Positions 1-9,700 of a stretch of 12,449 nt of DNA are shown piece after piece (positions within the stretch are counted from its first letter, which is position 1; each line of letters opens with the position of its first letter). The DNA comes from Kouleothrix aurantiaca (GTDB taxonomy: Bacteria > Chloroflexota > Chloroflexia > Chloroflexales > Roseiflexaceae), in the NCBI GenBank assembly GCA_001399705.1, contig LJCR01000026.1, positions 1-12,449 on the forward strand. The letters run 5' to 3'. The notes below the pieces were generated by a model. It had not been told where the DNA came from and did not search any database. It worked only from the letters and a program-made list of their open reading frames with translations. Both the position numbers and the translations under genes were made by a program.

Positions 1-2330
1 GCTTCGAGATACGCAACAAAGTCGGCAAATGGACGTCCCGCGCCGATCGGCGGCAGTTGATTCGGATCGCCGACAAGAATGACGCGTTGGACATGGGCCA
101 TGTCGAGCGCATTCAGAACAGCCAGTAGATCATTTTCGGTTAACATCGAGCACTCATCGATGACAACCGTTCTTTCTTGGGCGTAGACTTTTTTACCGGT
201 GAGCAACGATCGCTGGCGGGCACCATCATACCGATCCAATCGATAAAGGAATTGGGCAATTGTCATAGCCTCACCACCAGCCGCGTTTGACAGGCGTACG
301 CGTGCCTTGCCAGTCGGCGCTAGCAAGAGAATGCCGCCGCGCACCAGTGGTTCGCAGCGTAACAGCGCACCCAATACGGATGTCTTTCCGGTGCCTGCGC
401 GGCCGACCAACGCGCTCAACTTGCGTGTCGTAATGCGTTCCAGCGCTTCGACTTGCTCGGCGCGGGCAGTGACATGCTGGTCGTTGGCTTCGTCGATCTT
501 GCCACCTGATGCAGCGATCGCTGCTGTCAGTAGCGTTGCCCAATCTGCACCAAGGGAAGCGAGTGGAGCACGAGCTCGGGCCGCCAACACTTTTTCGAGG
601 CGCTGCTCGCACTGCTTGTATTCCGACAGCTGGAAGGCGGGTACATATTTCTCGGCATTTGTGTCGACAAGAATATTCAGCGTTTCGACGACGCCGGCGA
701 GACTTGCCTCGTTACCATTGACCCAGTCGGCGGGAATGACAAGTGGTTTCGCCAGCGGCAATTCCTCAACTCGTTTCTGCGCTTCAATCACACTCAGAAG
801 TGTGTCGCCGCTAAGCGCCGCCGTACGCAGCACATCCACGAACGCTGCGCGGACGCGCCGTGGATCGTTTGCCGAACCGACTGCTGTGGGCGCGGCCAGT
901 GGATGACGCGCCGCGATCGTGCTATCCGGCATTACGCCGCGATCGATGACTTCGATTGAAACGGCCGGGTCGGTGATCTCGCCCAGATCGGTTTCGGCGA
1001 TCCGGTACGGATTCTCCAGGATATCGCCGTCGGCGATCGAGGTTTGTGTTGCTTCAGCGCGCTTGGTGGGATCAAACCAGCGGCGGGCCTGCGCGGCAGT
1101 CAGTCCGAATCGCGACAGAAGTTTGAGCAAATTACGGCGATCGTCTGACATATTGGCCCAGGTTGCACGAACTGCAGCCAGATCGGCGTTGTAGGCTCGC
1201 TGGGGCGGCGGTTGCTGTCCTCGGAAGATCGCATCGACGAGCGGCCAGGGATCGTCGTCGGATTTGAGCGCACCGCTGCTTAGGAGCTCGAGACTCAACG
1301 CGGTGCCCAGGCGCATACCTAATGCTTCCAACGCCGAACCAAGGCCTGGAAACGCGCCGCGATCGGCCCAGGAAGCTGCGATCTGCTCATTTAGCCAATC
1401 TTCCCGTTGATCCCACGGGCCAGACGCAATGCCGTGCGATTTGACAAGACGCACGGCTTCCAGGCAGCGCACCAGCGAGGCGAGCGCGACATCTGGTGTG
1501 GTCAGTTCAGAAGCATACGAGAAGTCGTTGATGTGGGCCGGATCGACGGCAACAGCGATTTCGGTAAGGAGTTGCTGCCGGCGCGCATCTTCGTCGGGGT
1601 CGCCGGTTGGCTCCAGGTATTCGTGATAGGGCAAGAGCAACCCATCATTGCCATCTGGCCGAATCGAGTGGCGAATAATCCGATCCCACATCGGATAGGT
1701 ATGATCGCCGGTGGTATCATAGAATTTCGTGGGGCTAACAGTCAGAATGCGACCGACGCCGACGATGAGGCGGTTAATCGAATCACCGATTGGGTGACCT
1801 GACTTGGTGTAAAAGAACACGAGCGAGCGTGCTGGAGTAAGGCGATTGAAGAACAGGTCGATCAAGGCTTCCTGACGATGGCGACCGAACACCCAGGCAC
1901 TGTTGAATGGAGATTTATCATCTATGGGAAGAGGGGATGGCTGAGCTTCCTCGATATCGTCTTGATTTTCAAGCAGCATCCATTTGAATGGTACAGCGAA
2001 CGAGGCGAAGGAAGGCACTTTTATATGCATCGTTTTGAGACATCCATGCGTGGCTTGCGCCTTTGTCATGTCGCGATAGGGATGGTTGAAGGTGCGAATC
2101 CATTCGTGTTCGCTCATGAAGCCGCCGCCTTCGCTGATGCACGGTGGCAAACGCGGGGCATCCAGCTCGGCCCAGGGCGTGCCGGCGTCGGCATCTTCTG
2201 CGGCGTCGTTGCGTGTTTCACGAATGCGCGGCAGATCCAGGCAGAAGCCATTGAGAGAGGGGGCACGGCAGATCGTACCATTCCAACGGTTGTCGTGCCA
2301 CGCGACACGAAGGGTAAGGTGGTGCATCAT
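1..2330 (-). CDS. RecD-like superfamily 1 DNA helicase with long N-terminal extension (partial, C-terminus off the left edge)
   Basis: The frame is open from an ATG at 2330 to the left edge, giving 776 codons with no stop. The ATG is preceded by AAGGAAGG (2333-2340), and a second in-frame ATG follows at once. Helicase motifs seen: Walker A GRAGTGKT at residues 643-650, motif II VVIDECSML with D725-E726, and motif III GDPNQLPPIG at 754-763 followed by AGRPF. This arrangement is characteristic of RecD/RecD2-type 5'-3' helicases (COG0507 group). Motifs IV-VI must lie beyond the window. Residues about 390-450 contain a segment ending in ENPYR, resembling the helix-hairpin-helix region before the motor in RecD2. 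The first ~220 residues (starting MMHHLTLRVAWHDNRWNG, with a later SLVFFYTKSGHP stretch) are not part of RecD2. I recall similar N-termini on other bacterial helicases but cannot name the domain. The gene lies 71 bases after the HEPN-like gene with no visible terminator between, so co-transcription is likely. Likely role: ATP-driven DNA unwinding or end processing, probably in defence; the role is inferred. Confidence 0.88.
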   Translation of the reverse strand, partial: MMHHLTLRVAWHDNRWNGTICRAPSLNGFCLDLPRIRETRNDAAEDADAGTPWAELDAPRLPPCISEGGGFMSEHEWIRTFNHPYRDMTKAQATHGCLKTMHIKVPSFASFAVPFKWMLLENQDDIEEAQPSPLPIDDKSPFNSAWVFGRHRQEALIDLFFNRLTPARSLVFFYTKSGHPIGDSINRLIVGVGRILTVSPTKFYDTTGDHTYPMWDRIIRHSIRPDGNDGLLLPYHEYLEPTGDPDEDARRQQLLTEIAVAVDPAHINDFSYASELTTPDVALASLVRCLEAVRLVKSHGIASGPWDQREDWLNEQIAASWADRGAFPGLGSALEALGMRLGTALSLELLSSGALKSDDDPWPLVDAIFRGQQPPPQRAYNADLAAVRATWANMSDDRRNLLKLLSRFGLTAAQARRWFDPTKRAEATQTSIADGDILENPYRIAETDLGEITDPAVSIEVIDRGVMPDSTIAARHPLAAPTAVGSANDPRRVRAAFVDVLRTAALSGDTLLSVIEAQKRVEELPLAKPLVIPADWVNGNEASLAGVVETLNILVDTNAEKYVPAFQLSEYKQCEQRLEKVLAARARAPLASLGADWATLLTAAIAASGGKIDEANDQHVTARAEQVEALERITTRKLSALVGRAGTGKTSVLGALLRCEPLVRGGILLLAPTGKARVRLSNAAGGEAMTIAQFLYRLDRYDGARQRSLLTGKKVYAQERTVVIDECSMLTENDLLAVLNALDMAHVQRVILVGDPNQLPPIGAGRPFADFVAYLE

Positions 2331-2332
2331 TG

Positions 2333-2340
2333 CCTTCCTT
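2333..2340 (-). promoter_or_regulatory. Ribosome binding site of the RecD-like helicase gene
   Basis: The minus strand reads AAGGAAGGCA directly before ATGATG. The purine-rich core lies 2-5 bases from the two tandem ATGs, which supports 2330 (or 2327) as the start. The frame stays open for at least 26 more codons upstream, with only non-ATG alternatives, so this site decides the start. Confidence 0.55.
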
Positions 2341-2401
2341 GCTATGCCGTAGACAAGCCGGACTATGTGCGTTATCCAAACCACGATTCTTGCCCGAGCA
2401 A

Positions 2402-3703
2402 CTATATCTCGATGCGGCGCTTGGCAGCTCCTTTGAGCGATTGTTGCGCACACTGGTGCATATTCCATAGCTCTTGAAACATCGGGAATTCAACTGGCCT
2501 GTAGTGGGCTATCGTATTTCTCATTGCCTTTGCTTTGCGCGCCAGATCGTGCCAGCGGTGTCGCGTAGCCGCGCCTGCACAGCGCTCAAGGATGCTGACA
2601 AGCTCAGGAAACTCACAAACGTTTGGGTCACGTCCCAATTCCTGCTTGAGCTGTTCATCTTCAATATCGCGCCACCTGAGCGGCCAGTCTCTGTCATATT
2701 CCTGCGAGAGCGCTTCACAAATGCTAAGGCGGATATGATTGACAGTGGATAAAACCAAGGGCATTTGCCCGCGCCAGAGCCGATAGCGAAGAATATCATC
2801 GCATCCCAGGCAGGCCAGTGCTGCGGAGTGCAGTTCCAAACCGTGTTCATCCGACCATTGCAGTGCCCCACTTGCCCAAAGTTTATACAGCGGCTGCGGC
2901 ACGTGCGGAGGGCAATCACGGTAGTGGCCATGGAGCAAGCTAATTTCTAGTGCATCCCACCCGAGCAGTTCCGTTTTTGTCCAGCCCCGTTCTTCCGCAT
3001 ACGCTTTGAGCCGTTCAATAATGAACTGGTTTGATGCGCCAATATCTTCCCAAAGATGCCTCGTGAGTTGGCTATCGCCGCCACTGATATTGGGAAGCAC
3101 ATGTTCGCGCCATCGGGTTAGGCACGAACGGTCATTTGCACTCTGCCGCAGGAGTACACGGCTGTCGGTACAAGAAGTGTTGCCCCACCATTGATAGACA
3201 GCCAGATACACATCATCCTTAGGCAGAACAGGAAAACTTTCAGCCTGCACAACAACACATATTGGAAGAGCGGTAAGTTGCCGAGAAGCGGAAGTATGCG
3301 TCCAATTAACCCAACGGCGAATGATATCCAGCCACTGCTTCTGTACTTCAGGCGCCAGTTGGTCAAGCTGATCGAGATAGCTTACCCGCAGTTCGTTTCG
3401 AAGCCCTGCGGCGCGATCAAGAAGAGGTTCCAGCTGCCATGACTCATTGTGGGTTTGCGCTACTTCCAGATATTCACCAAGTAATTCCAGAGGCGTGCCT
3501 TCGTATTCATTCAATGGCAGTTCATAGATATCGATATATCGCCGCGAAAGTGCTATGCGCACGAGCTCCCAGATTTCGCTCGTCGATACGCCTTTTGGCA
3601 GCACAATCAGCACATTCTTGTTGTGCTCAGCCAGATCAATGACGACCTGATCCACTAATTGATCGATACTTGGTGTGTATCGTAAAGGCTCTGCGAATGT
3701 CAT
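2402..3703 (-). CDS. 433-residue protein: degenerate ATPase-like N-terminus plus C-terminal HEPN-like domain
   Basis: I do not recognise a named family. The N-terminal half (about residues 12-240) has the layout of a STAND/AAA-type domain that has lost its active site. A strand-loop-helix NVLIVLPKGVSTSEIW (30-45) sits where a Walker A would be but lacks GK[ST]. A hydrophobic strand PICVVVQAES (147-156) sits where Walker B would be but lacks the DE pair. The C-terminal part (about 300-425) is predicted all-helical and contains R395-N-T-I-A-H400, which fits the R-[N/D/H]-x3-H catalytic signature of HEPN ribonucleases. The short spacing and the polar residue after Arg are typical of that fold. 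The start ATG (3703) overlaps the TGA of the giant ATPase gene (3700-3702) as ATGA, indicating translational coupling and probably fixed stoichiometry. Likely role: effector or partner subunit of the giant ATPase, possibly an RNase held inactive until triggered. The HEPN call rests on one motif and the helical context. It could also be a non-catalytic helical adaptor. Confidence 0.8.
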   Translation of the reverse strand: MTFAEPLRYTPSIDQLVDQVVIDLAEHNKNVLIVLPKGVSTSEIWELVRIALSRRYIDIYELPLNEYEGTPLELLGEYLEVAQTHNESWQLEPLLDRAAGLRNELRVSYLDQLDQLAPEVQKQWLDIIRRWVNWTHTSASRQLTALPICVVVQAESFPVLPKDDVYLAVYQWWGNTSCTDSRVLLRQSANDRSCLTRWREHVLPNISGGDSQLTRHLWEDIGASNQFIIERLKAYAEERGWTKTELLGWDALEISLLHGHYRDCPPHVPQPLYKLWASGALQWSDEHGLELHSAALACLGCDDILRYRLWRGQMPLVLSTVNHIRLSICEALSQEYDRDWPLRWRDIEDEQLKQELGRDPNVCEFPELVSILERCAGAATRHRWHDLARKAKAMRNTIAHYRPVEFPMFQELWNMHQCAQQSLKGAAKRRIEI

Positions 3704-6700
3704 GGCTCGACAACCATCGCGCGAACGATTGGATCGACCGAGACAGAGAAAACACCTGAGCTTTCATCGCGCTGGATCTTAATGCAGGCCATGCGCTCAA
3801 GATTGAGCAATGCAGCATCACATATGTCCTGACTTAGCTTGTCATCAATAAACTCTGGCGTAAGGAAATCAGTCGTAACGCTGCCCCCGAATTCATCAGA
3901 GATAAATTGAAGAATTCGCCTGGCAGCCCCGTCGTTGAGTTCAAGCTTTTCGTTAAACAGGCGCGCAAGCTTCGAGCCTGGCTGGCGAACTTCTCCCTGA
4001 AAATCTTCGATCGTCTTGGCCACTTTTCCAGATGTCGTGCAGCGGCCGATAAGCTCATCGAGAAGTACTGCCCACCCTCCAGTAGCATCGATGACTTGCT
4101 TCTCTAGGTGCGAAGCCCACAAATCATTGTGCAGCAGGCGCTGCCTGACCGCGATGGTATTCCACGGCTGCAGGCTGACCAGGGTAGTAACACGACTTTC
4201 CAGTTCCTGGCGTTTAAGCGACGCGATTTGCAGCCACGCTGTAGTTGCCTGTGGCCCAAATATCAGAAATACGCTTACATGTGGTTCATGCGCTGAAACA
4301 CCTTCCGCCCATGTTAATGCTGCTTCAAGCAGATGCTGCAGTTCATCGGCGGTGCCTTCGACGCGTGCTGTATAAACGAGACGATCGTGGCTGGTATACG
4401 ATTTGCGTTGCTCTGCGAGCCAGGCAGCCAGCCGGCGGCCACGCAATACCGAAAGTGGGATGATGGGTGTAAACACGCCACTATCGCTATTCAGGCTCGC
4501 AAAGCGACTGAGTGCCGTTGTCAGCGTATCGATACCGGTGGCACTGGAGCCAAATACGAGCGACACCCCTGATCGTGGGGCATTAAGAAGCCTTGTCTGA
4601 GCATAGGTAAGCGGGCTGTAGTGCTGAGATATTGCATCCTGCTCGAGTATTGCATGATGCGAATCGATGTCGGTGAAATCTGGCGGCTCTTGATTTTGAA
4701 AAGCCGCAACTGCATCAAATACGTCCGATTCGCTCGCCATCAGCCGCACAATATTTGGGCTGCGCAATCGGTAGCTGTTACTCCTGGTGCGTACAAGAAT
4801 GCCAAGCCCCGTCATTTCATCAAGCAACGAATTGATCATTTCATCATCGATACGCGTGAAGCCGGCTGGCCAGTATTCTGACCCAAGACGCAAGACATCA
4901 TTCGCTGTATATGCGGTGCCATACGTTCGCGATTCATATTGTTCCCAAATAAATACCATGGCTATCGCTCGATAATAGGTGTTTAAGCGCAACGTTAGCT
5001 TAAACCGATCGACAACCATATTTTTCATTCGGAGATAGGTTTGATCGACATCCTGCTGTTCGATATAGTACGGCGGCTCGCCAGCGCGCACCCGATTCAT
5101 CAGGTATTGGATGAGTGCATCGCCATATATTTGCAGTAACCCGGCGTGATAGCCTGTGTAGGAAAGGATGCGCAGAATACTATTTGCATCCCTGAATGTG
5201 TAACCCAGGGCAGCCAGGGGCTGCTCGATCACATCGCGCGCAATATTTGCGGGCATTGGCCCAATACATATGGGCAAACCAAACTGGGCAAGCGGATTGT
5301 TTGGGTATGCAGCAAAACGCTGCACGCTGTGCAAACCCGAGAAAACAACTTTAAAGCGCTCCTGCGTATCCATTATCAGCCGGCGCAATTCGCTGACCGT
5401 ACGAAAATCCTCTCGCCCATCTGCGCTTAAAAAGCTGTCGGCTTCGTCGAACATGATCAGAACGCGTCGCCCTTCGTTTTGATTCAGCGACTTGCGAATA
5501 TGGCCAATAATATCTTCGGTGCGGTCGGTCTTTACCTGCGCGGGGATAAGGCGCAAGTGATCACGGAAGATACTGCGCAGCCGCAGCCAGATGCTGCTGG
5601 GTGGCTGATCGGGCGAGGCACCAATATTCAGGATATCTTCAACCCAGGCACGTTGTTCTGGCTTGAGCTCGAAGCGGCGGCGCGTTTCATTGAGCAGCGC
5701 CGTTTTCCCAAATTGCCGCCCACCATAAATAATGCAGCGTCCAGCCGGTGCTTGCAGTTCGGTGATCAGGTCTTCACGCCCGTAGAACATTTCCGCAGGC
5801 ACAAGGCCACGGCAGTAGGGAACGAATGGGTTCAGCGCCGTGTAGGCTAAAGCGCAATGCAGAAGGACTTGAAAGCGCAATGCGCGATCGGCTTCGTGCG
5901 CAAGAAACAGCAGCAGTGGCTCATCGAGCGCAATAATCGTTAGCCGTTTTTCTTTGCTGCGGCTCAGCCGGCCAATGTCACGAAGCTGCTGTGCCGACAA
6001 TGTCCCAAAGTAGAACAGAAAGAATACCTGTGTATCGATCTGCGTGCGCTGTATCGACGTCGCGATGCTTTCCACACCAGATTCCAAGCAGATAATATCG
6101 TACTGGCGGGCGCGCGAACCAAACTCGGCAATTGGCCTGGCGTTGACCATCTGCTTGAGCTCAACTCGCGCATGCGCCCAATTGCGCCGCAGGGTTGGGG
6201 CCTTGAGTGCAACTTCAAAAGTGTTTGTGTTTTCGATGCCAAGAAACCCAAGGATCGTTTTGAGCGCAATAATGTTCAGTTTAGCTGGCGTTTGTTTGAG
6301 CTGCTTCCACGCCGTGAGTGCTGTAGCACCCTCTGTTGCTGAACTATCGATTGTAAGCGTCGCATGAAGCGACCCCTGCTTTAATTTTTCTGCGGCCTGT
6401 GGGAGGCCTTCTTTAGCAATTCGAGCGAGTTCCGGGCGTATGCTGAAATAGCTGTGCGGCGTGTTGGAAAAATGTTGTTCCGTTTGCGAAAGCCACCAGG
6501 TTTCTTCCGTAGTGTTGCCATTGATAATACTTTGAATACTATCGAGCAACTCCTCGATGATGCGGATGTCGTTCCCTTGCATTGCCTGTTTTACGCTGCG
6601 CTCGATCTCGGCCTGCGCATTTGGGTTCGTGCGCGTTGCAAGTTCTGGGCGGAGCGTGTGGTAGCTTTGTTCAAGCTCGGCACGGCGTTGCGCGCGGGTC

Positions 6701-9700
6701 TGCTCGACTGCAAGCTCAATCTCGGCAAGGCGCGCATGTGCATCGGGAAAGTTGTCGGTTGGCTGTTCGTCAATCTGCGTTACCACTGCCACATATTCGG
6801 TCTGCACAGCCTCATCCAGAACCGCATCCTGGTAGGCAAGCGCCACTTTGTCGCTTGTGGCGCGAACGTGGAGCCGCAGTTTTGCGGCGGCATTCTGGCG
6901 CGCTTCAGCGATCTGCTGGTCGATTTCGCTCACAATTTCTTCGTCGGTTTGCGCGCGCAACCCGGCAACAACGCGAAAATCTTCGCGCTTGAGCCAGCCA
7001 GAAATCGCCGTAGCTGCACTATTTTTCCAGCAGGCGGGTTGTGCGATGGTTGCAGCAGCAGCCAGAAGCGCTTCGGGCGTTGGCTGGAGCTGTGTATCGA
7101 GATCGATTTGCGGCAGCAGCCACAGCCTCGATGCAAGTAACTTTTGGAGCGACTGATTTGGAGTTGCGGCCACAGAGGGTTTGCGCGCAACATCGCCTGG
7201 CAGGGGAATATGCAGCAGCTCAAGGCAATCGGCAAGCGCGCGTTGCAGGCAGCGCGATGCTGGCGCAACCGGTGTATGATTGGCGGTCAGCTCCTCAATG
7301 GCTGCCCACGCATCGGGTAAGGCCTGGCGCAGGCGCGCCTGCAGCTGGCTTATCTGCCGAAATAACCAATCGCCCTCGGTTTCGATGCGGCGAACGTGCT
7401 CAACCGCCCGGCACCAGCGCTCGGCATACCCGCAGGCATCCGTAATATTGTGATGCAGTTGGTCCAGCGCCTCGTACTTGATCTGCTCCCAGTTTGTCTT
7501 CCGAAGAGCCCGATCAATATCATTGATTTGCTTATTGCGAAAATCTTCATCATTCCAGCTCTTGAGCGCTGTTTCGACTTCATCGTAGCTATCGCGCTGG
7601 TTGTTACCCACCTTGAGCAGAAAATCAGCAAGCGGGCCGTTTGCAGCGATCAGTTTTTTCCAGACAATACTGGCAGGAACATAGCTGATCTTGAATGTTT
7701 GTGCCTCGTGATACCAGCGCTGCGCCTGTTCTGCTGCTTCAACGACATGGCGTTGTTTCGCATCGACATTAGTGACATCAGAAAGAATAAGTTCCTGGAG
7801 CCCAATGCCATGCTGCGCAAACTCGCGGATTGCTTGCGTGCACCCATGCAGTGTTGGGCAGTACGAAGGTACTTTGATCCATTCAACCATGCCGGTGGTT
7901 GGTGCCAGCAGCGTGGGGCGCAGTGCAGCAGCGAGCGTCAATAGTTCTGATACGACGCTATGTTCTGGTTCGTATGCCAGCACGATGTCAGCAAGATCAT
8001 CGACGAGGGGGCCAACGCCAGCATGATCGAATGTTACCTGGCGCGCGCCAAAGACGGCTGCAATGAGCTCGGAGGGAACTGGCGGCGCATCCTTATGGGC
8101 CTCAATTGAACGCGCCATCCAGTAGGCTAATGCCATTTCGTCTTCATCGATCAGCTGCCAGAACACGGCCTCAGGATCTGCCTCTGCGGGCGCAGCAATG
8201 GCCTGGTCGGCTTCGCTTCCCAACTGCTCATGCAATTTGGCTGGGCTGTCGCCGCCTGCTTCGCTATCTCCTTCGTCGCGCAGCTGCACATCTGCATCGG
8301 CAGCCGGGGTATCCTCCTGTTCAGCCTCAGCCGCTGCCAAAACCAGCAGGCTATCAGCGCCACTATCAGGTATGTCTGCCTCGTCGCTGCCTTGCCACTC
8401 TTCAACTGTGGCCGAAATGTCGCTCTGCGGTTCCTCGGCGAAGGCTGGCAACGATTGGCTGGCATCATTAGCGATTGCAGCTTCCTGGCTCTCCACATCT
8501 TTACCGCTACCGTCTGCCGCTGCAAGCTCCTGCGATGCAGGAAGATCATCGCTCTGAGCGGAGCTGCTCTCAGCAGGAGTTGCATTGTTGTTAGCTGTGC
8601 TTGCAGCGGCGATTGCTGGCGCAATTTCGCGGGGAGCCTCAACAGGCGTTATATCTTCCGCTATGTTCTCGTTGCCGCTCCCCTCACCTGCATCGCCATT
8701 GCGTGATGTGTCAGGCGTGGGGGCTGGCGCTGCGGAGGTTTCGCTGAGGGTAGAGACCGCCGGTTCCTCGGCTGCTCCATTGCGTGGCTCGGCATTGGCC
8801 TGATTGTTGCCTGGCCCGGCGGCGCTATCGCTGGCAAATAGCACATGCAGCGCCTGGTAGCGCTGATCAATTTGCTCGCAGAGCTTTTGAATGGCTGGCT
8901 GAAACGCTTCTTGCTCACGGCGTTTTTTGAGCTGGCTTTGCTGGTGGCGCAGCGCGCTTTCTTCTGCCAGGGCAGTGCATAGCTGTGCAACATCGCTGGC
9001 CGCTGCCCGGGCGCGCTGCCGTGGCACATTTTCAGCTTCCCAGGATGCGATACCGCCAAGGTCGTGAAACTCAATCGCTTCAGCCTGTTCGCTGCGCAGG
9101 GTTTCAATAGCTTGCTGTAGAACCAGGTGGCCGGCCACACGTTCATCGCGCTTTTGCGCAGCTAAGGCCTGCACTGCGGCCACAAACCCCCCAACGTTCT
9201 CGTCATCCCACTCGGCTGCTTCCGCTGGCAGGTGGGCAAGTTCGCCAAGCAGACTATGCCACTGCATACCCTCTCCTTCCGCGCCATCCGCTCCGCTGGT
9301 TTGGCTGCTATACGTTGTTGGGAACGGAACATTGCTCGCGCCGTTTGCTGAATGATCAGCGTCGTCAGGCGCGGCGTCGCAATCGGTGCCAGGCTCGTCG
9401 TCGGTTTCTTCGGCTGCGTGTGCGTCAGGGGTATCGGCCGCAGACAGTGGGAATTGCCCCGACTCACAGGCGACCATCAGGTGAATATCTTCGAGCTTGC
9501 GGCCAGGCAGTGTTTCCTGCAATTCAAGCAGCACGGTGGCAAGCGCAGGTTCAGGCGGCACGCTGATGCCTTGTTTCATGCCGGCCAGCGCAATATCGTG
9601 CTGCGCCAGGGCCGCCCGAACCGCGTGCTTCAGCTCGGCTTCGCTTTCAACCCAGGCGCGCAGAATCGCTTCCAGCAAAGGCGGCCGACTGCGAGCCGAG

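Noticed and set aside
307..906. 200-codon open frame on the plus strand
   Set aside because: It lies opposite the RecD-like helicase coding sequence, whose Walker A and neighbouring motifs read cleanly on the minus strand. The plus-strand translation is Ser/Ala/Arg-rich and lacks any recognisable motif.
1878..2477. 200-codon open frame on the plus strand overlapping the helicase start
   Set aside because: No ribosome binding site, no family resemblance, and it runs antisense across two better-supported genes and their junction.
6454..7140. 228-codon open frame on the plus strand inside the giant NTPase gene
   Set aside because: Antisense shadow of a helical Ala/Gln/Glu-rich coding region. 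Cys/Arg-rich translation without motifs.
8151..8642. 163-codon minus-strand frame overlapping the giant NTPase
   Set aside because: Alternate frame of the GC-biased acidic linker region. Its Arg/Gln/Pro-rich composition is typical of out-of-frame translation.
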